64,000 bases of DNA from contig NZ_FNHV01000011.1 of the NCBI RefSeq assembly GCF_900103585.1, positions 62,001 to 126,000 on the forward strand. Reading direction: 5' to 3'. The notes beneath the pieces are model-generated. The model saw only the letters and a program-made list of their open reading frames with translations. It was not told the origin of the DNA and did not search any database. Source of the stretch: Streptomyces sp. cf386 (GTDB lineage Bacteria; Actinomycetota; Actinomycetes; Streptomycetales; Streptomycetaceae). The translations under genes were made by a program, and so were the position numbers. Shown piece by piece: positions 24,605 through 32,243 of this stretch (position 1 is its first letter; each line of letters begins with the position of its first letter).

Positions 24605-24909
24605 TGGCCAAGAAGAGCAAGATCGCGAAGAACGAGCAGCGCCAGGAGGTCGTCGCCCGGTACGCCGCGCGGCGGGCCGAGCTGAAGGAGATCATCCGGC
24701 GGCCGTCGTCCAGCGACGCCGAACGGCTGGCCGCCCAGCGCGAGTTGCGCAGGCAGCCGCGGGACGCGAGCGCCACGCGCGTGCGCAACCGCGACCAGGT
24801 GGACGGGCGGCCGCGTGGCTACTTCCGGGCCTTCGGACTGTCCCGGGTGAGCCTGCGGGGGCAGGCGCACGCCGGGTATCTGCCGGGGGTGCGCAAGGCG
24901 TCCTGGTAG
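24604..24909 (+). CDS. rpsN: 30S ribosomal protein S14, zinc-independent type
   Basis: Long, C-minus form of S14 with 101 residues (MAKKSKIAKNEQRQEVVARYAARRAELKEI) and the conserved end NRDQVDGRPRGYFRAFGLSRVSLRGQAHAGYLPGVRKASW. There is no CxxC zinc motif, unlike the short 61-residue form. It overlaps rpmB by one base. Confidence 0.95.
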   Translation: MAKKSKIAKNEQRQEVVARYAARRAELKEIIRRPSSSDAERLAAQRELRRQPRDASATRVRNRDQVDGRPRGYFRAFGLSRVSLRGQAHAGYLPGVRKASW

Positions 24910-24915
24910 GTCGGG

Positions 24916-24942
24916 CGGGTCCTGGGGCCCGGACAGGACTCC
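24916..24942 (+). terminator. Possible terminator after rpsN
   Basis: A 9-bp stem with one G:U pair (24916-24924 with 24934-24942) and a 9-base loop, 7 bases after the rpsN stop. No T-run follows, so confidence is moderate. Confidence 0.5.
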
Positions 24943-25026
24943 CTGGTAACTTGCTGCCGGACCGGTTGTTTCGGCCAGGTCGGCCGAATCGGCCGTATGC
25001 CGACCGCTACATCTTGGGAGCACCCA

Positions 25027-25575
25027 GTGACCTCGGCGACTTTCTCGCGTACGCGCACGATGTCGGGCCGGTGGATGCGGGTCGCCGCCCTGGCCGCGTC
25101 CCTGGCGGGTGCGCTCGCCCTCACCGCGTGCAGCGGCGACGGCGGCTCAGACTCCGGCCCCACTCCCGACGCCGGCTCCACGAACGGCTCCGGTCCCAGT
25201 GCCTCCGCTTCCGCCAGTGCCGACACCGGCGGCGGTACGGGAGGGTCCGGGTCCGCGGCCGGTGGGCTGGAGGGCAGCTGGCTCGCCACGACCGACGGCA
25301 AGGCCGTCGCGCTGGTGGTCACCGGCAAGGAGGCCGGGCTCTTCGCGACCGGCGGGATCGTGTGCAGCGGGACCGCCGGTGAGGAGGACGGGATGCGGAT
25401 GATCCGCCTCAAGTGCAGCGACGGCAGCAAGGACCGGGCCGTCGGGATGGTCGACTCCGTCGGCAAGACCTCACTGAAGGTGACGTGGGAGGGCGGCCTC
25501 GGCGCCGAGACCTACACCAAGGCGGAGGGCGGCTCGCTGCCGACGGGGCTGCCCACGGCCGGTCTGGGATCGTGA
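25027..25575 (+). CDS. Putative lipoprotein of unknown function
   Basis: Exported lipoprotein of 182 residues. The signal peptide (VAALAASLAGALALTAC) ends in a lipobox LTAC, with the modified cysteine at about residue 35. A Gly/Ser/Asp/Pro-rich linker follows (about 36-85), then a compact beta-rich domain (GSWLATTDGKAVALVVTGKEAGLF, CSGTAGEEDGMRMIRLKC) with two cysteines that could pair. The domain has the look of a lipocalin-like or META-like barrel but I do not recognise the family. GTG at 25027 follows GGGAG by 6 bases. It is followed by another lipoprotein gene. Confidence 0.75.
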   Translation: MTSATFSRTRTMSGRWMRVAALAASLAGALALTACSGDGGSDSGPTPDAGSTNGSGPSASASASADTGGGTGGSGSAAGGLEGSWLATTDGKAVALVVTGKEAGLFATGGIVCSGTAGEEDGMRMIRLKCSDGSKDRAVGMVDSVGKTSLKVTWEGGLGAETYTKAEGGSLPTGLPTAGLGS

Positions 25576-25630
25576 GGTTTGATTCGGTGACTGCGCTCGA
25601 TCACCGACGTCACTCCCCCTGAAGGACTCC

Positions 25631-26155
25631 ATGCGCGCCACCTCTCTCACCGTCGCCGCCCTCGCCGCGGCCCTCCTCCTGACCGCCTGCGACGACGGCG
25701 GAGACGCTGCCGGCGGCCAGGACACCAAGGCCGGTTCCGGCTGCGCCGACAAACTGGCCGTGCAGTTCGGGCCCGCCAACGCGGCCCCCGCCGCCGGGGA
25801 CACCGGCAACGTGCCCGTCACCGTCACCAACCGCAGCGGCGCCAAGTGCACCCTGGACGGGCTGCCCGGCGTCGAGTTCGAGGCGGGCGACAAAGCGACC
25901 ACCATCGCGCCGGACGACGCCGCCACGTCGAAGAAGACGACCCTCGCGAAGGAGGCCACCACCTCCTTCACCCTCACCTACGTCCAGGGCGAGGGCGGCG
26001 GCACCAAGAGCCTCGCCGTGAAGTCGGTGAAGCTCCGTCTGCCCGGGTCGGCCAAGACACACAGCTTCAAGTGGTCGTACGGCGACGTCGCGCTGAAGAG
26101 TGACGGGCAGACCCCGGACGCCTCGGTGACCGGGTTCCAGCAGTCCGGCGACTGA
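25631..26155 (+). CDS. DUF4232 lipoprotein
   Basis: Exported lipoprotein of 174 residues with a short signal peptide ending in LLTAC (lipid cysteine about 20) and a DUF4232-type domain: CADKLAVQFGPANAAPAAGDTGNVPVTVTNRSGAKCTLDGLPGVEFE with its cysteine pair, then SFTLTYVQGEGGG. DUF4232 is an abundant actinobacterial extracytoplasmic domain of unknown function, with an Ig-like beta fold predicted. It lies 55 bases after the preceding lipoprotein gene and may be cotranscribed. Confidence 0.82.
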   Translation: MRATSLTVAALAAALLLTACDDGGDAAGGQDTKAGSGCADKLAVQFGPANAAPAAGDTGNVPVTVTNRSGAKCTLDGLPGVEFEAGDKATTIAPDDAATSKKTTLAKEATTSFTLTYVQGEGGGTKSLAVKSVKLRLPGSAKTHSFKWSYGDVALKSDGQTPDASVTGFQQSGD

Positions 26156-26169
26156 GAGCCTGACCCGGC

Positions 26170-27315
26170 TCAGCGCAGCGGCCGGCGGGCCTTCGTCCGG
26201 GCCCGGTCGGCCGCCTCCGAGCCCTCCACCCAGCCCGCCTCGTCGGTGACGCCGCGCAGACGGGTCGTGGTCGTCTCCGGGAACATGCGGTCCATACGGT
26301 CGCTGACCGCGACCTCTCGGGAGGCGAGGACCGGGAGCAGGTCCTGGGTCACCTGGGTCCGCGCGGCGGCGGTCAGGTGGGTGCCGATGCGGTGGGCGTA
26401 GGCCGCCAGGAACGACTGCCGGAAGGTCTTGGTGCGTTTGCGGCCGCCCGCGCGCTGGGCCGCCTCCGCCTTGGCCATCGCGGTCTGGGCCTGCACGAGG
26501 AGCGAGGTGTAGAGGAGCTCGACCGCCTCCAGGTCGGCCTCGAATCCGATGACCGTGCTGAAGCCGAAGGGTTCGTTCCACACGGCACGGCAGTGGTTGG
26601 CGGTCGCCACCGCGTCCAGCAGGACGGCCTTCGCCTGCTCGTACGGCGGTTCCACACCGATCCGGCAGGCGCCGGGCGCGTCCTTCCGAGCGTGCCCGCT
26701 GCCCGCGAGCAGCGCCTCGTCGATGCTGTGCCGGGCCATCAGCTCCTGCGCCTTGGCGGTGAGCGCCTCCGCCTCCTCGGGAAAGCCGGTCGCCTCCGCC
26801 TTCGCCAGCAGCGCGCGGACGCGCGTGAGCATGCGGGACTCGGGCGCGGCGTCCCGGGTGGCGGGCTCCGCCGCCTGGTCCACGGGCTCCAGCGCGGGCA
26901 GGCGCAGCAGGAGGCGGTACAGCTCCAGGACGGCGGTCGCCTGCGAGAAGCGGTCCGTGCGGGGCGGGGCCTCGGCGGGCAGGTCGTCGAGCTGGGCGTT
27001 CCAGCGCGGGCCGCGGGGGCCGTCGTACGGCTGCTGCGCGCGGATCAGCGCCGAGAGCAGTCGTACGTGGCTGTCGTCCAGGTCGCGCCGCACGAGCCGT
27101 ACGACGTCGGCGGGCTGCCAGCCGCGGCGCCAAGCCGCTGCCACGAACTCCCGTCCGCGCCGGGCGAGTTCGGCGTCCGCGGCCGGGTCGGCGGCGAGGA
27201 GGGAGGCGCCGGTGTCGAGGGCCGTGTCGGCGTCGGCGTAGAGGGCGTGCCGGAAGGCTCGGTCGACGGCGTCGGGGGTGCCGGGGGTGCCGCTCGAACT
27301 GTTCGTACTGCTCAC
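26170..27315 (-). CDS. DUF2786 domain protein
   Basis: Cytoplasmic protein of 381 residues with the DUF2786 block ESRMLTRVRALLAKAEATGFPEEAEALTAKAQELMARHSIDEALL (about 165-210), a helical domain found in phage-like and bacterial proteins of unknown role. The rest is helical and Arg/Ala-rich without catalytic motifs. The GTG at 27315 is taken because upstream sequence runs into the regulatory region, but its ribosome site is weak. It is divergent from the Clp_N/HTH gene, whose operators lie 57 bases upstream, so the two may share control. Confidence 0.7.
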   Translation of the reverse strand: MSSTNSSSGTPGTPDAVDRAFRHALYADADTALDTGASLLAADPAADAELARRGREFVAAAWRRGWQPADVVRLVRRDLDDSHVRLLSALIRAQQPYDGPRGPRWNAQLDDLPAEAPPRTDRFSQATAVLELYRLLLRLPALEPVDQAAEPATRDAAPESRMLTRVRALLAKAEATGFPEEAEALTAKAQELMARHSIDEALLAGSGHARKDAPGACRIGVEPPYEQAKAVLLDAVATANHCRAVWNEPFGFSTVIGFEADLEAVELLYTSLLVQAQTAMAKAEAAQRAGGRKRTKTFRQSFLAAYAHRIGTHLTAAARTQVTQDLLPVLASREVAVSDRMDRMFPETTTTRLRGVTDEAGWVEGSEAADRARTKARRPLR

Positions 27316-27371
27316 CTGGCGATGGTGCCATGGGGCGGGCGGTGTCCGGTCTCGCCGGACGGCCGAAGCGA

Positions 27372-27418
27372 TGTCAACCGCGGGTTGACACCCTTCCCCT
27401 GTCAACCTACGGTTGACA
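27372..27418 (+). promoter_or_regulatory. Promoter covered by two perfect 19-bp operators
   Basis: Two perfect dyads TGTCAACC-N3-GGTTGACA at 27372-27390 and 27400-27418, 28 bp apart centre to centre. The TTGACA of the first (27385-27390) is a consensus -35. After a 17-bp spacer the second contains -10 TACGGT (27408-27413). The predicted transcription start falls on or next to the A of ATG at 27420, so the mRNA should be leaderless and both promoter elements are masked when the operators are bound. Confidence 0.85.
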
Positions 27419-27419
27419 C

Positions 27420-28199
27420 ATGTCGACGAACACGACCATCACGTCATCCGTACGTCTCGACGAACTCATCGCGGCCATCAAGAAGGTCCACGACGAGCCC
27501 CTCGACCAGCTCCAGGACGCGGTGATCGCCGGCGATCACCTCGGGGAGGTGGCCGACCACCTGATCGGCCACTTCGTGGACCAGGCCCGGCGATCGGGTG
27601 CCTCCTGGACCGACATCGGCCGGAGCATGGGCGTCACTCGGCAGGCCGCGCAGAAGCGGTTCGTGCCCAAGGAGTCCATCGACATCGACCCTCAGCAGGG
27701 CTTCGGCCGCTACACGCCGCGTGCCCGCAACGCCGTCGTGGCCGCCCACAACGAGACCATCGCCGCGGGCAACGCCGAGGGCCGCCCCGAGCACCTGGTC
27801 CTCGGTCTGCTGGCCGACCCGGACGGCCTGGCCGCGAGGGCGATCACGGCGCAGGGCATCCTCCTGGACTCCGTGCGCCAGGCCGCCACCGCCGCGCTGC
27901 CGCCCGCCGCCGAGGAGGTCCCCGAGCTCGTCCCCTACGGCTCCGACGCCAAGAAGGTCCTGGAGCTCACCTTCCGCGAGGCCCTGCGCCTCGGCCACAA
28001 CTACATCGGCACCGAGCACATCCTGCTGGCCCTGCTGGAGTTCGAGAACGGCACCGGCGTCCTGTCCGGCCTCGGCCTCACCAAGCAGACGATCGAGGAG
28101 TACGTCGTCGAACTGCTCTCCCAGCTCCTGAAGGCCGGCGAGGAAGGCGAGCAAGGGAAGCAGGAGAAGCAGAGCGAGCCGGGCGGGGCGCAGGACTGA
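27420..28199 (+). CDS. HTH plus double Clp_N domain protein
   Basis: Protein of 259 residues with an N-terminal helical region, a helix-turn-helix at about 58-82 (SGASWTDIGRSMGVTRQAAQKRF) and two Clp N-terminal repeats (about 95-155 and 172-235, GRPEHLVLGLLADPDG and NYIGTEHILLALLEFENG). There is no AAA+ module, so it cannot unfold proteins itself. It could bind adaptors or substrates through Clp_N and DNA through the HTH. Two perfect operators cover its promoter, suggesting autorepression. A Lys/Glu/Gln-rich tail ends it. Confidence 0.85.
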   Translation: MSTNTTITSSVRLDELIAAIKKVHDEPLDQLQDAVIAGDHLGEVADHLIGHFVDQARRSGASWTDIGRSMGVTRQAAQKRFVPKESIDIDPQQGFGRYTPRARNAVVAAHNETIAAGNAEGRPEHLVLGLLADPDGLAARAITAQGILLDSVRQAATAALPPAAEEVPELVPYGSDAKKVLELTFREALRLGHNYIGTEHILLALLEFENGTGVLSGLGLTKQTIEEYVVELLSQLLKAGEEGEQGKQEKQSEPGGAQD

Positions 28200-28233
28200 G
28201 GGCGTTGTCAGACCCTGGTGCCACACTCGCTGC

Positions 28234-29937
28234 ATGACCGACCGGTGGGCGCTCGCTCCGGCCGAGGACGGTGGCGTGGAGATCGCCCCCCTCGGTCCGG
28301 ACGGGCTGCCCTCGGGGCCGGTGCGGTGGGTCGCCGACGCGGCCGAGGCCGTGCGCGAGCGGCCCGAGGTGGCGCGGTGGGTGTGGCGGTCCACCGCCGA
28401 GGTCTATCCGCGGCTGCTCGCCACGGGGGTGCGAGTCGAGCGGTGCTACGACATCGAGGACGCCGAGACGCTCCTGCTCGGCCACGAGGGGCGGTCCGGG
28501 GAACCGAGATCCGCGGCTGCCGCCCTCGCCCGGCTGCGTCACCTCCCCGTACCGCCCGATCCGCCCCAGCGGTCCGCCGAACCCGGCTCGCAGTCCCCGC
28601 TCTTCGAGCCGCAGGCGGTCCATGTGCCGCTCGCCGACCTCGTCGAGGTGTACGCCGACCAGCAGCGCCGGCATGAAGCGACCGCGCACCCACAGCGGAT
28701 GCGGCTGCTGACGGCGGCCGAGTCGGCGGGCATGCTCGTCGCCGCCGAGATGAACCGGTCCGGGCTGCCGTGGAGCGCCGAGGTGCATCGCCGGGTGCTG
28801 CATGAGCTGTTGGGTGAGCGGTATGCCGGGGGCGGGGAGCCGCGGCGGCTGGCCGAGCTGGCGGACGAGGTGTCGGCCGCGTTCGGGCGCCGGGTGCGGC
28901 CCGATCTGCCCGCCGACGTGATCAAGGCCTTCGCACAGGCCGGGATCAGGATCAGATCGACCCGTCGCTGGGAGATCGAGTCCCTCGACCATCCGGCCGT
29001 GAAGCCGCTGGTCGAGTACAAGAAGCTGTACCGCATCTGGGTGGCCCACGGCTGGTCCTGGCTGCAGGACTGGGTGCGCGACGGGCGGTTCCGGCCGGAG
29101 TTCCTCGCGGGCGGGACGGTGACCGGGCGGTGGGTGACCAACGGCGGGGGCGCGCTGCAGATTCCGAAGGTCATCCGGCGTGCGGTGGTCGCCGACCCGG
29201 GCTGGCGGCTCGTCGTGGCCGACGCCGACCAGATGGAGCCGCGGGTGCTGGCGGCGATCTCCCGTGACCCCGGGCTGATGGAGGTGGCCGGGCGGGAGGC
29301 CGACCTCTACCAGTCGGTGTCCGACCGCGCCTTCTCCGGGGATCGCGACCAGGCCAAGCTCGCCGTGCTGGGTGCCGTCTACGGACAGACCTCCGGCGAC
29401 GGGCTGAAGAACCTCGCCGCGCTCAGACGCCGTTTCCCCAGAGCGGTGGCGTACGTCGACGAGGCGGCGCGGGCCGGGGAGGAGGGGCGGCTCGTGCGGA
29501 CGTGGCTGGGGCGGACCTGTCCGCCGGCGGCCGGGGCGTCGGAGGACGCGGCCGAGGAGGCGGGGATCCCGACCCCGGAGGCCCAGACCGAGTCGGGCGA
29601 CGGTTCCGGGCCGCAGGAGTGGGTGCCGGGTTACGCCTCCACCAACGCCCGCGCGCGGGGCCGCTTCGCCCGTAACTTCGTCGTCCAGGGCAGCGCCGCC
29701 GACTGGACCCTGCTGCTGCTCGCCGCGCTGCGGCAGGCCTGCGCGGGCATGGCGGCGGAACTGGTCTTCTTCCAGCACGACGAGGTGATCGTGCACTGTC
29801 CCGAGGAGGAGGCGGCGACGGTCGTGACGGCGATCCGTGAGGCGGCGGAGCTGGCGGGGCGGCTGACCTTCGGGGAGACGCCGGTGCGGTTTCCGTTCAC
29901 GACGGCGGTGGTGGAGTGTTATGCGGACGCAAAGTGA
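28234..29937 (+). CDS. Pol I-like DNA polymerase (bifunctional 3'-5' exonuclease/polymerase annotation)
   Basis: Family A polymerase of 567 residues without a 5' nuclease domain. Palm and fingers motifs are visible: motif A VVADADQMEPR with D330, motif B R371-K375-Y383 in RDQAKLAVLGAVYG, and motif C FFQHDEVIVH with D516-E517. The N-terminal 160 residues resemble the shortened exonuclease region of actinobacterial homologues, but I see no clear DEDD metal ligands. A low-complexity insert of about 30 residues lies at 430-460. The replicative polA is presumably elsewhere. It is probably an accessory repair polymerase; its role is untested. Confidence 0.88.
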   Translation: MTDRWALAPAEDGGVEIAPLGPDGLPSGPVRWVADAAEAVRERPEVARWVWRSTAEVYPRLLATGVRVERCYDIEDAETLLLGHEGRSGEPRSAAAALARLRHLPVPPDPPQRSAEPGSQSPLFEPQAVHVPLADLVEVYADQQRRHEATAHPQRMRLLTAAESAGMLVAAEMNRSGLPWSAEVHRRVLHELLGERYAGGGEPRRLAELADEVSAAFGRRVRPDLPADVIKAFAQAGIRIRSTRRWEIESLDHPAVKPLVEYKKLYRIWVAHGWSWLQDWVRDGRFRPEFLAGGTVTGRWVTNGGGALQIPKVIRRAVVADPGWRLVVADADQMEPRVLAAISRDPGLMEVAGREADLYQSVSDRAFSGDRDQAKLAVLGAVYGQTSGDGLKNLAALRRRFPRAVAYVDEAARAGEEGRLVRTWLGRTCPPAAGASEDAAEEAGIPTPEAQTESGDGSGPQEWVPGYASTNARARGRFARNFVVQGSAADWTLLLLAALRQACAGMAAELVFFQHDEVIVHCPEEEAATVVTAIREAAELAGRLTFGETPVRFPFTTAVVECYADAK

Positions 29938-29971
29938 TGACCGCGTGTCACAAAACACCTCTGGCTTGATA

Positions 29972-29999
29972 TTGACGTTTGGTCAACATGGCTTAATCT
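29972..29999 (+). promoter_or_regulatory. Promoter with no downstream gene on its strand
   Basis: TTGACG (29972-29977), a 16-bp spacer and TAATCT (29994-29999), in a locally AT-rich patch 35 bases after the polymerase gene. The next gene lies on the opposite strand, so the transcript would be non-coding. Confidence 0.5.
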
Positions 30000-30005
30000 G
30001 ATCAT

Positions 30006-30128
30006 CCCATCGGATCCGGCCGACGGCGCGCGTACTACACGCAAACTCGGGGGAGTGCCGCCGCAGCCGGATCCGGGGACGCAGGCGGGCCCTGGTCGGC
30101 TGAGGTGACCGACCGGGGCCCGCGTCCC
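30006..30128 (+). ncRNA. Candidate structured small RNA
   Basis: Between the putative promoter and a long terminal hairpin the sequence can fold extensively. A perfect 10-bp outer stem (30011-30020 with 30066-30075) encloses two small hairpins: GCGT-actac-ACGC around 30030-30042 and CTC-GGGG-GAG around 30047-30056. A large terminator-like stem follows at 30076-30128. No open frame of note is present. It could be a small RNA of about 120 nt, or simply a complex bidirectional terminator. It does not match a riboswitch that I can name. Confidence 0.35.
30076..30128. terminator. Long hairpin between convergent Pol I-like and glycosyltransferase genes
   Basis: Arms GGGACGC-x4-GGGCCC-x-GGTCGG and CCGACC-x-GGGCCC-GCGTCCC form about 19 bp interrupted by a 4-base bulge and one mismatch, with a 9-base loop. 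It should stop transcription from both sides. Its end is 18 bases from the stop of the glycosyltransferase gene. Confidence 0.75.
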
Positions 30129-30146
30129 GTCAGCCGATGCCCTTGG

Positions 30147-31040
30147 TCAGACGACCGGCGGCCGTCCCAGTCGGCAGAGCCGCCACACCGTGCGCCACCG
30201 CATCGGCCGTCGTTCGCCCGCCGGGTCCCGCACGCCTTCCAGGAAGCCGCCGAACCAGGCGCGCAGGCCGGCCCGCGACCGGGTGCGGGCGAGGGTGAGC
30301 AGGGTCCAGATGCCCAGGTGGACGGGGATGAGGGCGAGCGGGAGTCGGCGGCGGGTCAGCCAGACACGGTTGCGGGCGTTCACGCGGTAGTAGATGGCGT
30401 GCCGGGCGGGCGAGGTCTTCGGGTGCTGGAGGAGCAGTTCGGGGGCGTAGAGGATGCGCCAGCCGGCGTCGGCGGCCCGCCAGGCCAGGTCGGTCTCCTC
30501 GTGGGCGAAGAAGAACTCGGCGGGCCAGTCACCGGTTTCGTCCAGCATCGCCATGCTCAGCGCATGCCCGCCGCCGAGGAAGCCGGTGACGTATCCGCCC
30601 TTGAGCGGATCCGACTTGCCGACCCTGGGCACGTGCCGCTGCTGTGTCTCGCCGTGCTCGTCGGCGATGCGGAAGCCGACGATGCCGAGTTGGCCGTCGG
30701 CGGCGTACAGGTCGCGTACGCGGCGCAGTACGTCGGCCTCGACGAGGAGCCCGTCGTCGTCCAGGTCGACCACGACGTCGATGTCCCCGAACTCCCGCAG
30801 CCGGGCGAGGGCCGCGTTGCGTCCGCCGGGACAGCCGAGGTTCTCGTCCAGCTCGATCGGCGTGATCTCGCCGGGCAGGCCCAGTCGTTCGGCGAACTCG
30901 GGGAGCGGGCAGCCGTTGCCGACGATGACGATCCGGGCGGGGGCGAGGTCCTGCTTGGCCACGGAATCGAGCAGCGCGTCGATCTCGGCGGGGCGGTTGC
31001 CCATCGTCACCACGGCGACGGCGATCCTCGGTTCCGTCAT
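30147..31040 (-). CDS. Family 2 glycosyltransferase
   Basis: GT-A fold enzyme of 297 residues. The nucleotide-sugar domain opens with IAVAVVTMGNRPAEIDALLDSV. The metal-binding DXD-like site is VVDLDDDG (about 89-96), the acceptor region is GFLGGGHALSM, and the catalytic ED-type motif is FFAHEETDLAWRAADAGW. There is no transmembrane segment except a possible hydrophobic helix near LALIPVHLGIWTLLTLA, which suggests membrane association. Sugar donor and acceptor are unknown, and no other glycan genes are adjacent. Confidence 0.88.
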   Translation of the reverse strand: MTEPRIAVAVVTMGNRPAEIDALLDSVAKQDLAPARIVIVGNGCPLPEFAERLGLPGEITPIELDENLGCPGGRNAALARLREFGDIDVVVDLDDDGLLVEADVLRRVRDLYAADGQLGIVGFRIADEHGETQQRHVPRVGKSDPLKGGYVTGFLGGGHALSMAMLDETGDWPAEFFFAHEETDLAWRAADAGWRILYAPELLLQHPKTSPARHAIYYRVNARNRVWLTRRRLPLALIPVHLGIWTLLTLARTRSRAGLRAWFGGFLEGVRDPAGERRPMRWRTVWRLCRLGRPPVV

Positions 31041-31402
31041 GCCCCGCCCTCGCTTCGTCCTGCGCTTCGTCCTGGCTTGCAGCTACCGGCGGATGCTAGC
31101 CGTTCACGGTACCGACGTCTTAAGTACGCCGATTCGTATGACGGTCGACGGTCACGTGCGGCTGTTCCCTGTGCTGTACGACACAGCGGCACGGGCCGGG
31201 CAGGAGAGAGCGGCTCGGAGCGGATCCGACATGGCCTGAGCCGACGCGACGGGCCATGTGACGGGCGGGTGAACGCTGCATCAGATGCGCGTCAAGTAAT
31301 TGATTGCCCCTAGGGGGCGGATGTCCGAACAACTCCTCGGCCGCGAACGTCTGGTGTCAGACGCCGGGCGCACGCCACTGGCGCACGACCAGGAGAACGT
31401 TC
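31041..31402. other. Intergenic region upstream of glycosyltransferase and secreted protein genes
   Basis: This 362-base gap carries the divergent promoters of the glycosyltransferase (leftward) and the secreted protein (rightward). It holds a perfect 12-base tandem duplication CGCTTCGTCCTG at 31051-31074, just ahead of the glycosyltransferase start on its leader, and the palindrome CCCCTAGGGG at 31307-31316, about 90 bases before the secreted protein. No further gene is convincing; short open frames here lack coding bias and ribosome sites. Confidence 0.5.
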
Positions 31403-32122
31403 ATGAAGCTGCTCACGCGATTCGGCCGAACGGCGCCGAACGCAGAAGGATCAACGATGAAGACCCACCGCGGCGCGCGCCGCAGCAAGTGGATCGGGCT
31501 GCTGACGCTGGGGCTGGCCCCGCTGGTGGTGTTCGGATCCCCCGGTGTCGCCTCGGCGGCGAGCACGGTGTGCCTGCAGAACGCGGACGGTTCCCAGAGT
31601 GACATCGCCGGCAACTGGTCGACTCCCGACAAGACGCGGTCGGTGGGCGTGCAGCAGGCGAACAAAACCTGGCAGGACTGGGTCTGGCGGGGCCCCACGT
31701 TCCAGTGCCCCTGGAACGTTCCCAGCTGCTCCTACGCCTGGCAGGAGTCGAAGACGACGGGCTGGCAGTGGTCGGCCGGCCTCAACATCAAGGTCCCCAG
31801 CCCTCTCAACAAGGCCTTGAGCGAGCTCGCCAGCCTCACCCCTTCGTACGGGCGCAACGGCTCCACCACCACCTCGTTCACCTTCACGACCAACCTGAAG
31901 CCGGGGCAGAAGGCCCAGCCGATCCAGGTCGTGGAGCGTCGCTGGACACAGGGCGTCTACCAGGGCATCTACCACTCCACCGGGAAGTCCTGCCTGGTGA
32001 GCCCGACCAGGCCGAACGGCAAGGCCTGGCAGTACACCTGGTCCCCCAACGAGCGTTGGGGCAGCTGGACGACCAACATGAAGGTCAGCGACTACGGGTC
32101 GTACAACGTCTGGACCCCCTGA
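31403..32122 (+). CDS. Secreted protein of unknown function
   Basis: I do not recognise this gene. The 239-residue product has a long basic n-region and a hydrophobic core (WIGLLTLGLAPLVVFG), with likely cleavage after PGVASAA near residue 54. The mature part, about 185 residues, is rich in Trp, Ser, Thr and Asn, with 11 or so tryptophans (for example WQDWVWRGPTFQCPW, GWQWSAGLNIKVPS, WSPNERWGSWTTNM) and four cysteines that could form two disulfides. The repeated Trp motifs suggest a beta-rich extracellular binding or pore-type domain. The ATG at 31403 has AGGAG 7 bases upstream; an ATG at 31457 is also usable. A textbook terminator follows. Confidence 0.7.
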   Translation: MKLLTRFGRTAPNAEGSTMKTHRGARRSKWIGLLTLGLAPLVVFGSPGVASAASTVCLQNADGSQSDIAGNWSTPDKTRSVGVQQANKTWQDWVWRGPTFQCPWNVPSCSYAWQESKTTGWQWSAGLNIKVPSPLNKALSELASLTPSYGRNGSTTTSFTFTTNLKPGQKAQPIQVVERRWTQGVYQGIYHSTGKSCLVSPTRPNGKAWQYTWSPNERWGSWTTNMKVSDYGSYNVWTP

Positions 32123-32159
32123 GCTGCCGTGACCGCGTCCGGTCGTGACCGGACCGCCG

Positions 32160-32193
32160 AGGCACCCCGCCGACCGGGGCGGGGTGCCTTTTC
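32160..32193 (+). terminator. Intrinsic terminator of the secreted protein gene
   Basis: Perfect 12-bp stem (32160-32171 with 32178-32189), 6-base loop, followed by TTTTC. It lies 37 bases after the stop codon. Confidence 0.92.
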
Positions 32194-32243
32194 GGCTCGT
32201 CGAGCACTTCCCGATTTCACCCTATAAACAGGACTTGATCCCT

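Noticed and set aside
29938..30128. A known riboswitch such as the c-di-AMP (ydaO) class
   Set aside because: The conserved core sequences that I know are not recognisable, and no downstream gene lies on the same strand; kept only as a generic structured RNA candidate.
31304..31402. Extended N-terminus of the secreted protein starting upstream of 31403
   Set aside because: It would place 33 hydrophilic residues before the signal peptide and ignore the good AGGAG site just ahead of 31403.
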